NCBI RefSeq assembly: GCF_022346995.1
Contig: NZ_JAKRNM010000013.1
Location: 39,234-103,233 of the forward strand
Direction: 5' to 3'
Length of the DNA stretch: 64,000 bases
Source: Paenibacillus sp. ACRRY
Lineage (GTDB): Bacteria > Bacillota > Bacilli > Paenibacillales > Paenibacillaceae
The number at the start of each line of letters is the position of its first letter. Position 1 is the stretch's first letter. Below, piece by piece: positions 16,775-23,665 of the stretch. The notes beneath the pieces were generated by a model. It had not been told where the DNA came from. It was given only the letters and a program-made list of their open reading frames with translations, and searched no databases. Made by a program: the position numbers and the translations under genes.

Positions 16775-18290
16775 CCCCTCGCTCCGACGAACCATGGAGG
16801 TGCTCTTTCCTTCTCCACTCTTCTATAAACAAGCCTGCAAAATAAGGGTCCCACTGGGTCCCTTTTCCTTCTTCGAGGATAGATAGCGCTTTCTCATGAC
16901 TCATGCCGTTTCGATACGGGCGATCCGAGGTCATAGCATCAAAGGCATCAGCAACTGCAATAATCCGCCCGAAGAGCGGAATTTCGAGGCCTGCTTTGCC
17001 ATCCGGATACCCTTTTCCATCGTAACGTTCATGATGAGACCGCACACCAGGTAAAAAATCTGCCATTGCATCCATCGGTTCGATCTGTAATAAAATGCTC
17101 TCGCCCAGCACCGGGTGGGTCTGAATGATCGCGAATTCTTCTTCACTTAGTTTCCCGTCCTTGAGCAAAACCTCATCAGGCACTCCGATTTTACCAATAT
17201 CATGAAGAAGTGCAGATTTGTACAGCAAATCCGCTTGCTCCTCACTCATACCACTCAGTTTGCCGATCATGAGTGAATACTCGGCTACCCGCATGGAATG
17301 TCCGGCCGTATACTTATCCCTCGCATCCAGCGCAGCAGCCAGCGTGGAAAAATAACTCTGCAGCAGCTGTCGATTACGTTCCTGCCTCATCTCCAGCCGA
17401 TTAATCATCATGTTAAACCCAGAAATAAGTGCCGAAAATTCATCTGCATACAGGTCAGGTGCTCTTCTGCCCAGGTCCCCTTCCTGAATCCGGTTCATCT
17501 CTTTTGTTAATTCTGCCACAGGATCACGCACGTCGCGGATCAGCAACCAACTGCCTACCAGAGCGAAACCAGCCCCCAGCACGACAACGATGATTCCCCA
17601 CAGGATATACTCTTTCGCAAACTCCTGATCCATATACTGAAGCCTGATAAAAGTAGCCAGGAAAAACAAAAATAGCGGAAATAGTCCAATGAGAGCCGTA
17701 CTCAGCTGAAATTTCCGCTGAATGGATACGAGTACTCGCCCTCCCAATGACGGCTCGGTGCCATATTGCTGTTTACCTCGGCGGCGAGCCTCCATCAAAA
17801 GCGGTCTAATCGCTCGAACGGTCAGGAAATATTCAATTAACGCATGCATGATCGCAATCAAAATGGCACAAGCGGCTGCCACGGCAACATAGTTTGTTGG
17901 GAAGTCCAACCAACCCACTGAAAGCATCCATAGGGTTAACCCTGCAGCTGGCAATGAGAATCCCAGCAAATGCGGCCCCATGATACGGTAAATGGTTCGC
18001 CCTGGGAAATGGTGGATAACCTCATACATTCTGCTCAATTCAGCCCGCTCGTGATGCTCCCCAGCGAAAAACTGCCTGATCGGTCTAAGTTGAATCCGTA
18101 AGGCAATACCTTCAGCAACGAGCATAAACAAAAGTGAAATGAACACAATCAAAATCAAACGTACAAATTCAATATTTGGTATTTGCAGGGTAGAGACCAT
18201 CACCACAGTACCAACAACAAATACTGCTGCAAGTGAGCCTACCAGATAATTGCGCACCAGACGAAAGATAAATGAACGGTATATCTCCAC
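16767..18290 (-). CDS. HAMP and HD-GYP domain protein, probable cyclic-di-GMP phosphodiesterase
   Basis: The 507-residue membrane protein has about six hydrophobic helices in two blocks, a HAMP domain at about residues 255-305 and a C-terminal HD-GYP domain. The HD motif is SALLHDIGKIGVPD, and the GYP motif is HHERYDGKGYPDG, so both metal-ligand and signature residues are intact. The expected activity is hydrolysis of cyclic di-GMP, by family knowledge. The start is GTG at 18290, with AGGGG 5 bp upstream. It is monocistronic and convergent with the PAP2 gene. Confidence 0.93.
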   Translation of the reverse strand: MEIYRSFIFRLVRNYLVGSLAAVFVVGTVVMVSTLQIPNIEFVRLILIVFISLLFMLVAEGIALRIQLRPIRQFFAGEHHERAELSRMYEVIHHFPGRTIYRIMGPHLLGFSLPAAGLTLWMLSVGWLDFPTNYVAVAAACAILIAIMHALIEYFLTVRAIRPLLMEARRRGKQQYGTEPSLGGRVLVSIQRKFQLSTALIGLFPLFLFFLATFIRLQYMDQEFAKEYILWGIIVVVLGAGFALVGSWLLIRDVRDPVAELTKEMNRIQEGDLGRRAPDLYADEFSALISGFNMMINRLEMRQERNRQLLQSYFSTLAAALDARDKYTAGHSMRVAEYSLMIGKLSGMSEEQADLLYKSALLHDIGKIGVPDEVLLKDGKLSEEEFAIIQTHPVLGESILLQIEPMDAMADFLPGVRSHHERYDGKGYPDGKAGLEIPLFGRIIAVADAFDAMTSDRPYRNGMSHEKALSILEEGKGTQWDPYFAGLFIEEWRRKEHLHGSSERGVS

Positions 18291-18469
18291 CCAAACCCCT
18301 CACTCTCTATGTGCAACCAGTTCTCCCGATTAATGTAAGGGGAGATTCAGGGTATTGCCTTTATTTTTTATCGGTCAAGCCGCGTCAAAAAATTAATGAT
18401 CTTCACAATCATTCATCTCCGGCATATTACACTATGTGCATATCTCCATTTATAGTCATGCTCCAAGGC

Positions 18470-18503
18470 AAAAAAAGACTGTTTCCCGCAGGAAACAGCC
18501 TCA
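18470..18503 (-). terminator. Terminator of the sigma/anti-sigma operon
   Basis: The minus strand carries GGCTGTTTCC and GGGAAACAG arms with a 3-nt loop followed by six U, 19 bp after the anti-sigma stop. Confidence 0.85.
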
Positions 18504-18521
18504 TATCATCGCTTGTTGTAC

Positions 18522-19505
18522 CTAACCTTCAATCTTGGCAGCCAGAATCATTGTCCCCCGAGGCTGGTCACCCATCGCATCCGGTTCCAGAGTAATGGCG
18601 ACTGTGTCATAGTCATTGACTGAATCCAAAGTATAGTACACAGCACCCGTGCCATCATGGCTAAGGAACGTCCCGGCATTCTGAGGCGTCTCTCCCTTGA
18701 TCAGCCATACCTGGAACGCTTCGTTCCCTTCCAGATCAGGCAGGTTCTCTGCCTGCACAACCAGATGTGTACCCTTATCGTCAATGACGATGGTCGCCAG
18801 TCCATTCGCCACGATGTCCTGTGCTGCAGGACTAAGCTTGACGGCTTCGCCCATACGTACGGAGCGCGAAGGCTCCAGCACGGCGGCAAGCTGCTGCTGC
18901 AGCTCTTCATTCTGCGCCTGTGCCAGTGCGAGCTGCTCCTGTGCAGCTGATGAGCCGGCCGCTTGCTGCGTGAGCGTATTGACCCGGCTCTGCAGCTGCG
19001 CAGCATAGATGCCGAGCACCAGCGCCGCCGCAGCAAGGCCGGCGCTGGCCACACGCCAGGCTCGGCTGCTGCGTGCACGCGCGCGCCCTTGTGGCTGCCA
19101 CGGCTGTGCCTGTGCAGCCTCTTCCGCCCGGGCTGCAGGGACCGCCGTGTTCGGCGGCATGCCTGGCCCGGGCTGCGCCGCATCTGCGTGCTGCGGCGCT
19201 GGGGTTGCCTGAAGCACCGCGGGTGCTTCAGGCTCGGCAGGAGCAGCCGCCGGCTTCGCCTCGGCGCTCTCCTGCGCACTGCCGAGCACGCTGCTCAGCA
19301 CACGTGCCCGCATACCCGGCGGCGGGGCAACTGGTTCCGCCGCGTGTGGCAGGAAGCCGGTAACTTCCTGCAGTTCCTTCACTTCCTGGCGGCATGCTTC
19401 GCACGTAGCCATGTGTGCCTCAAATGCTTCCACTTCCTCGGCTTCCAGTCCGCCCAGCACATACATCGGTGCCAGATCAGACCACTCTTCATGTCGTTCT
19501 ATCAT
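18522..19505 (-). CDS. Anti-sigma factor, RskA type with zinc-finger N-terminus
   Basis: This 327-residue membrane protein holds the cognate ECF sigma factor. The N-terminal ASD zinc-binding helix has the HxxxCxxC motif (EAHMATCEAC, about residues 30-39). An Ala/Pro-rich low-complexity region follows (about residues 75-145), then one transmembrane helix (about 150-170), a Gln-rich coiled coil, and a C-terminal extracellular RskA domain (VWLIKGETPQNAGTF). Its ATG overlaps the sigma stop codon (ATGA). The middle is much richer in G+C than its neighbours. Confidence 0.93.
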   Translation of the reverse strand: MIERHEEWSDLAPMYVLGGLEAEEVEAFEAHMATCEACRQEVKELQEVTGFLPHAAEPVAPPPGMRARVLSSVLGSAQESAEAKPAAAPAEPEAPAVLQATPAPQHADAAQPGPGMPPNTAVPAARAEEAAQAQPWQPQGRARARSSRAWRVASAGLAAAALVLGIYAAQLQSRVNTLTQQAAGSSAAQEQLALAQAQNEELQQQLAAVLEPSRSVRMGEAVKLSPAAQDIVANGLATIVIDDKGTHLVVQAENLPDLEGNEAFQVWLIKGETPQNAGTFLSHDGTGAVYYTLDSVNDYDTVAITLEPDAMGDQPRGTMILAAKIEG

Positions 19506-20098
19506 GGATGTATGCCCTCCCTTCCCGCGTCTGGCTGCAATTCAGCATCGGCAAGCAGCTTCTGAAGCTGCTTCATTGCTAGCCTGACCCGGCTCTTGAC
19601 CGTACCCAGCGGTATCCCGTATCGGCTGGATACTTCCTGCTGCGTTAATCCCCCGTAATATATGGATTCAATAACCTGCTGCTGATCGCTGTTCAATTGG
19701 GATAAGGCTTCCCTGATTTGGCTCCCTTCCCACTTACGCTCCACTTCTTGTTCCGTATTGGTTTGTTCGTCGGCATACGCTGCCAGAGATTCGTTCTCTA
19801 CTGCCATTGTCGCGGCACCTTTTGATTTGCGCCTCAGCATGTCCACTGCAATGTTTCGCGTTATGGCAAACATCCATGTGGTTAGCTTCCCCTGGGAGGC
19901 CTCGTATCGTTCTGCGTTATTCCAGACTCGCAGGAACAGCTCCTGCACCGTTTCTTCCGCTGTCATTGGATCACCTACGATCCGGTAGGCAAATGAATAC
20001 ACTGCCCGCTCATAGCGGTCATATAAAAGCTCCAGTGCAGATGCATCCCTCTCTGCAATCTGTCGCATTAACCTGCTGTCCTCCATTGATTCAGTCAT
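19502..20098 (-). CDS. ECF RNA polymerase sigma factor, SigK-like group
   Basis: This 198-residue sigma-70 family protein has region 2 (ELLYDRYERAVYSFAYRI, then ETVQELFLRVWNNAERYE and TWMFAITRNIAVD) and region 4 (LSQLNSDQQQVIESIYYGG and GIPLGTVKSRVRLAMKQL). It directs transcription of a stress regulon and is restrained by the downstream anti-sigma factor, with which it overlaps by 4 bp. AAAGGGG precedes the ATG. The signal is not identifiable. Confidence 0.95.
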   Translation of the reverse strand: MTESMEDSRLMRQIAERDASALELLYDRYERAVYSFAYRIVGDPMTAEETVQELFLRVWNNAERYEASQGKLTTWMFAITRNIAVDMLRRKSKGAATMAVENESLAAYADEQTNTEQEVERKWEGSQIREALSQLNSDQQQVIESIYYGGLTQQEVSSRYGIPLGTVKSRVRLAMKQLQKLLADAELQPDAGREGIHP

Positions 20099-20230
20099 GC
20101 GAGGGCCCCTTTCTTGATCTCCCTCATAATTAACCTACGAAAAATCATTTGAAGAGGATTACCTAAATGAATAAAGAATATGAAAAACTTTCGCAAATTT
20201 TCCCGCAAAATGCTGTAGCCTTCCTTTATC

Positions 20231-20557
20231 TTGCAAAAAATTACAGACTGTGGTATACTCGTAAAGTTGGAATTAAACCTCAACTGATTTTCTATCTTCT
20301 TTTAACCCCGGAATATTTTCTTCATGCTGCGACCGCAGCGAATATGTACAACCAACCTATGGAGATTGAAGAACCTGAATCACATTAACCCGGTATAACA
20401 GAGTTTCACAAGATTTTCCCATTCACACTGGCGCGGTCATCGGAGCCGCAAGGACAAAAGAGAGGTAGGGCTTTTGTTGTTTTGGAAGTCACTTATTCTT
20501 GAGAAGATTGAAAACATACACAACCAAGCACCCGGAATTGGGTTCCGGGTGCTTTTC
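20231..20557 (+). ncRNA. Possible small RNA between sigma gene and YjcZ-like gene
   Basis: A good vegetative promoter, TTGCAA (20231-20236) and TATACT (20254-20259) with a 17-bp spacer, faces an intrinsic terminator at 20526-20557. The transcript would be about 290 nt. The only sizeable frame (20167-20388) starts upstream of this promoter, so it would not be translated from this message. A second, weaker hairpin (ACAAAAG/CTTTTGT with U-rich tail) lies around 20455-20482. I recognise no known RNA family. No minus-strand gene in the interval needs a terminator in this orientation. Confidence 0.35.
20526..20557 (+). terminator. Intrinsic terminator, plus strand
   Basis: AAGCACCCGGAA and TTCCGGGTGCTT form a perfect 12-bp stem with a 5-nt loop followed by UU. 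It is oriented for plus-strand transcription and would also serve weakly for the minus-strand gene at 20615. Confidence 0.7.
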
Positions 20558-20614
20558 CATGTCTGATTACATATTTTTTTATTTAATATCCGAGCTTTGT
20601 CAAAAACCCCTCAC

Positions 20615-20932
20615 TTAGATGAACATGGTTTTGGAGATAATGACGAGCAGGATGAAAAGCACCAGAATGGTACCCATCGATCCCCAGCTTCCGCCACCAT
20701 GACCATAAGAAGTTCCACAGCCTTGGCTGTAACCATAGCCGTGCACGGTTGGAGCCTGGTTCGCGTGGTGTCCGTACCCGTATCCATATCCGTATCCAAG
20801 CGGCATTGTTCCGCAGCCGTAACCGTACATTTCGTGACCTGTGTATTGGTAACCATGCATTTGTTCATGACCTCCCATATGTCCGTATACGTGTCCCTGT
20901 CCGTTCGGTGAATTCGGTTTAACTTCGCTCAT
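20615..20932 (-). CDS. Gly/Tyr/His-rich small membrane protein with YjcZ-like C-terminus
   Basis: The 105-residue protein has an N-terminal region rich in Gly, Tyr and His with (GY)n repeats, then a single C-terminal transmembrane segment (GTILVLFILLVIISKTMF) nearly identical to the tails of the two smaller proteins just upstream. This tail is the YjcZ-family sporulation-protein signature. AAGGAGG lies 8 bp before the ATG. It could be a coat or forespore-membrane component; that is family-based inference. Confidence 0.75.
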   Translation of the reverse strand: MSEVKPNSPNGQGHVYGHMGGHEQMHGYQYTGHEMYGYGCGTMPLGYGYGYGYGHHANQAPTVHGYGYSQGCGTSYGHGGGSWGSMGTILVLFILLVIISKTMFI

Positions 20933-21118
20933 TGTTCATTCCTCCTTAGCATTTGCCTACACCCCTAAGCTATGTACTTTGCCTACGGCTGGACCGGGCT
21001 ATGGCCCTCATTTGGATAAAATGGGCACTTTTCGCCTTGGACTGGCGTGGATTTTTGTTTTTAATCAGATTTCTGTATGCTTTTCTATTCCAGCCACCCG
21101 TCCAGCTTGTCCGTAGCC

Positions 21119-21150
21119 TAAAAAAACCCTGCCGGGTAACCGGCAGAGTT
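21119..21150 (-). terminator. Terminator after the first small YjcZ gene
   Basis: CTCTGCCGG and CCCGGCAG arms with a 3-nt loop are followed by seven U on the minus strand, 8 bp beyond the stop of the gene at 21158. Confidence 0.8.
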
Positions 21151-21157
21151 CGCTATA

Positions 21158-21262
21158 TTACACCCAGAAAGATTTAGTGATGATGACGAGGAGAATGAAC
21201 AGAACCAAGATGGCTCCAGTCGATGTCCAGCCGCCGTATCCTACGCCTCCGACTTCGCTCAT
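21158..21262 (-). CDS. YjcZ-family sporulation-associated small protein (34 aa)
   Basis: This 34-codon gene reads MSEVGGVGYGGWTSTGA followed by the hydrophobic tail LVLFILLVIITKSFWV. The Gly-rich head plus a single membrane segment matches the YjcZ family of very small proteins annotated as sporulation-associated. AAAGGGGGG lies just upstream of the ATG. It is too short for standard gene callers, but the neighbour at 21313 encodes the same tail, which supports selection for the product. Confidence 0.8.
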   Translation of the reverse strand: MSEVGGVGYGGWTSTGAILVLFILLVIITKSFWV

Positions 21263-21312
21263 AGAGAACCCCCCTTTACCAGAGAATTCGTGTGTGGGGC
21301 TAATAAATGCTA

Positions 21313-21411
21313 TTATACCCAGAAAGATTTAGTGATGATGACCAACAGGATGAAGAGAACCAAAATGGCACCAGTCGATGTCCATGCTCCGCCGTATCCA
21401 ACTCCACTCAT
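21313..21411 (-). CDS. YjcZ-family sporulation-associated small protein (32 aa)
   Basis: This 32-residue product begins MSGVGYGGAWTSTGA and ends with the same ITKSFWV tail as the gene at 21158. The two are tandem duplicates about 50 bp apart on the same strand. A clear AAGGAGGG lies 6 bp before the ATG. Single predicted transmembrane segment; function not known beyond family membership. Confidence 0.8.
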   Translation of the reverse strand: MSGVGYGGAWTSTGAILVLFILLVIITKSFWV

Positions 21412-21910
21412 GTAAAACCCTCCTTTGATTTGAGGTACAGTTCACTATATGCAGAAGTCCTTTCCCAGACCGGGCTCAAGACAAAAATGGGCTGGTGTCC
21501 CAGAAGGATGATTTAGAGGATAAATGCAAAGCTTGGCACTCTCTATGATGTTCTTATTTTATAATCTAAAGCAACCCCATATCATTGTCCTGTACTTGAT
21601 ATAAGGATACTTTGCACAAATAAGAACTCAACCTTTAAGGTTGAGTTCTTTTCGTTTCCCTACCTCATTTAGTTATCACAAACACGAAATCACATAGTGC
21701 CCTCGTCATAATCCAAATTTATTAACACAAATCGTAAGAACCAATTTTACATTCCGATTATATATTTATGTTTATTTTTAAGTACAACTCCCCGCCATAA
21801 ATCGCACTCATAATGATTCGTAAGAAGTAAAAAAATAATATATTTCACCCGTGTCAATCATCCCTGATTAGGGTATTATTCTCAGGTATAACACATTTAC
21901 ATAGGAGTTG
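21412..21910. other. Gene-free interval between small YjcZ genes and the stalk-domain gene
   Basis: No convincing coding frame is present. The interval contains one bidirectional terminator (21622-21655). The last 200 bp before the stalk-domain gene are very A+T-rich and probably hold its promoter, but I could not define boxes with confidence. Confidence 0.6.
21622..21655. terminator. Bidirectional terminator-like hairpin
   Basis: AAGAACTCAACC and GGTTGAGTTCTT form a perfect 12-bp stem with a 5-nt loop and four U on the plus strand. No recognised gene ends here, so the transcript it serves is unclear. Confidence 0.65.
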
Positions 21911-22447
21911 ATGATAAAGATGAAAATGAAAAAAGTTATTCTTGCTTTATCTATAGGAATGTTGGTTGGTTCTTCTTCCATGGCTGTGGCTGCAACTTCC
22001 CAAAAGGTGCAAGCAACGTTGGCAAACTTTAAAGTTATCGTTAATGGCCAGTCCAAATCTGTAACATCCGATCAATTACTTTATAAAGGCAATACATACC
22101 TACAACTTCGTGAAGCTGCCAAAATTCTTGGTTATGAAGTCAATTACGCAAGTGCGACCCGCTCTATTGAGTTTTCTGCAAAGAGCCAAACTCAAGCAGA
22201 CTGGATTACTCTAATTGATCTATCTGCCTCTAATGGTTATGACGTTGCCCTCAAGGGAGACTCAGCGGATGTTTACAACGTATCAAAAGATCTTAAAACC
22301 ATTCTGAGTGTCAATGCGAATGGTCTTAAGGAAAACGAGGAAAAAGTGGTAGCAGATCCATCAGGTAAAACAATTCGTTACAAAAAATTGCAGGGTTCTC
22401 TGGTTTTGAATCGCGGAGATTTGAAAAAAGCTGGTTTGATCAAGTAA
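21911..22447 (+). CDS. Secreted stalk-domain protein (copper amine oxidase N-terminal-like)
   Basis: The protein of about 178 residues has a Sec signal peptide (MKKVILALSIGMLVGSSSM...AVAA, cleavage near residue 30). It then has a copper-amine-oxidase-N-like stalk domain (IVNGQSKSV... LLYKGNTYLQLREAAKILGYEVNY), a fold very common in secreted Paenibacillus proteins. The C-terminal part is unassigned. Start is uncertain: AGGAG (21903-21907) is 3 bp before the ATG at 21911 and 12 bp before the ATG at 21920. A terminator follows directly. Confidence 0.85.
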   Translation: MIKMKMKKVILALSIGMLVGSSSMAVAATSQKVQATLANFKVIVNGQSKSVTSDQLLYKGNTYLQLREAAKILGYEVNYASATRSIEFSAKSQTQADWITLIDLSASNGYDVALKGDSADVYNVSKDLKTILSVNANGLKENEEKVVADPSGKTIRYKKLQGSLVLNRGDLKKAGLIK

Positions 22448-22456
22448 TCGGCTATA

Positions 22457-22497
22457 ATAAAGAGCCTCGCCGGATATGTCTCCAGCGAGGCTCTTTC
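22457..22497 (+). terminator. Terminator of the stalk-domain gene
   Basis: AAAGAGCCTCGC and GCGAGGCTCTTT form a 12-bp perfect stem with a 14-nt loop, ten bases after the stop codon. Confidence 0.8.
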
Positions 22498-22585
22498 CTG
22501 TGCTATTCTTCTGTCAGACATACCTGATTTCCGCAGAGGAGGGATATTCCCCGTCCGAAAAAATAGGGGATTCCGATCCTGCCCC

Positions 22586-22912
22586 CTAATTCGGGCGTAC
22601 CTCACGGGATGCCAGCTTCTCCTGAACGGATTGCAGCTTCTGTATGCTGGAGGCATCCGGTTTATCCCGCCGATCGTCAATCTTGACGGATGTAGAGACC
22701 CGCTGGGCTCCTGATAGAAACGGAGCTTCATGCAGAGCTGCTACGGCTGTGAAGACCTCATTCAGCGGTCCTTCGATAATGGTGCTCATTGAAGTCAGCT
22801 GATATGTAATGCCACGCTGGTTTTCCAATACGGCCTGCATATCGGCCACATAACTGCTTAGACTGGTCGTTCCTGTTCCAATTGGAATTACGGTCACTTC
22901 TGCTATTGCCAT
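22586..22912 (-). CDS. MTH1187-family thiamine-binding-like protein
   Basis: This 108-residue protein of the MTH1187/YkoF-like family (UPF0045) is expected to fold as a small ferredoxin-like dimer. Members bind thiamine or hydroxymethylpyrimidine-type ligands in some species. Supporting segments are EVTVIPIGTG near the N-terminus, ITYQLTSMSTIIEGPLNEVF and VSTSVKIDDR. ATG at 22912 is chosen, with GGGAGG upstream; a GTG directly precedes it. Monocistronic. Confidence 0.85.
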   Translation of the reverse strand: MAIAEVTVIPIGTGTTSLSSYVADMQAVLENQRGITYQLTSMSTIIEGPLNEVFTAVAALHEAPFLSGAQRVSTSVKIDDRRDKPDASSIQKLQSVQEKLASREVRPN

Positions 22913-23014
22913 CACGCTCCGCCTCCCTTTAGCTCTGTAGATTACCGTTGTCGCTATAATTAGTGCAATTTTGACTATTTTTATTTTACCAGTTGAAGGC
23001 GTTACAATTCAAAC

Positions 23015-23030
23015 TGACGTGAAGACGTCA
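23015..23030. promoter_or_regulatory. Palindrome upstream of the nrd promoter
   Basis: TGACGT and ACGTCA are separated by GAAG. It lies about 58 bp before the nrd -35 box and could bind an upstream regulator. No protein can be named. Confidence 0.3.
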
Positions 23031-23087
23031 TTCCATTTGAACGAAAATTTTTTTTGAATAATCTTCAAATCTTCCAGTCCTTTTCCT

Positions 23088-23116
23088 TTGCGGATTCATG
23101 CCGTAAATGGTATACT
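23088..23116 (+). promoter_or_regulatory. nrdAB promoter
   Basis: TTGCGG (23088-23093) and TATACT (23111-23116) are separated by 17 bp. Transcription would begin near 23123, about 540 bp before the nrdA start codon. Confidence 0.65.
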
Positions 23117-23119
23117 CGG

Positions 23120-23168
23120 AATTACGTTTTAGTGTGCTGAACCTGTTTACAAACACAAGATGTTGGGT
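23120..23168. promoter_or_regulatory. NrdR-box-like sites at the nrd transcription start
   Basis: ACACAAGATGTTGGGT (23153-23168) matches 13 of 16 positions of the NrdR consensus acaCwAtATaTwgtgt. A weaker copy (23120-23135) retains a clear right half TTAGTGT. The two starts are 33 bp apart, close to but not exactly the spacing usual for NrdR box pairs. The position over the transcription start fits repression by NrdR, whose gene is not in this window. Confidence 0.4.
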
Positions 23169-23491
23169 TAGAGTATGGTAACAGCAACAAAATGTAGTGA
23201 CAAAGCGTTTCCCCACTTCTGAAAGTCATCTTCTGCAATCTCGCGAAAAACAGGATGGAATCACCTTCAAAGGCACGTCCCTGTAGGTGTAAATCGCTTT
23301 CTCGAAACAGAACTGACGCCGAGGTTAACGGGGCTGTTTGGACTGCCACCCGGTTGCCTCTATGACAGTTGCAACTAGATATTGACACAACCTTACATAA
23401 TAGCACCTTACGGTCGACATACCATTTGCGACTGTCAGGAAGCCAGTGCATTCATGGGCATTTTCAGGCCGTCAGGCGGGGAGTGCTTTTT
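23124..23491 (+). promoter_or_regulatory. Long nrdAB leader with attenuator-like terminator
   Basis: The transcript from the nrd promoter contains no long coding frame until 23666. An intrinsic terminator sits inside it: GCATTTTC (23458-23465) pairs with GGGGAGTGC (23478-23486), enclosing a small GCC/GGC stem, followed by five U. Transcription must pass this terminator to reach nrdA, so a switch upstream is likely. Several short inverted repeats occur in the preceding 330 nt. I match no riboswitch class convincingly. Confidence 0.5.
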
Positions 23492-23665
23492 ATATGATCA
23501 TGTTCTGATGCTGCTCCTATGTTACGGGGTCTTTGCATGCGCAAACTGTCACCACCGCAGTCCGTTGGATCTACCTATTTTTTTCTCACCGTAAGAAGAC
23601 ACTCAATTCTTTATATAAGAATTTCTCCAATTTATCTCTTAATCATGCGAAAGCGAGGAATATTC

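Noticed and set aside
20167..20388. 73-codon plus-strand frame beside the ECF sigma gene
   Set aside because: It starts upstream of the promoter at 20231, has no ribosome site, and its sequence has no membrane or domain pattern.
23250..23450. Adenosylcobalamin riboswitch in the nrdA leader
   Set aside because: Short matches such as GGTGTAAATC and GTCAGGAAGCC look like the B12 riboswitch, but the AAAGGGAA, CCCCGCCACTGT and full B12-box elements are not in consensus order or form, so chance matches are more likely.
23519..23665. NrdA N-terminal extension
   Set aside because: The extension has no ribosome site and no family match; GAGGAA precedes the ATG at 23666 and the ATP-cone-like region starts there.
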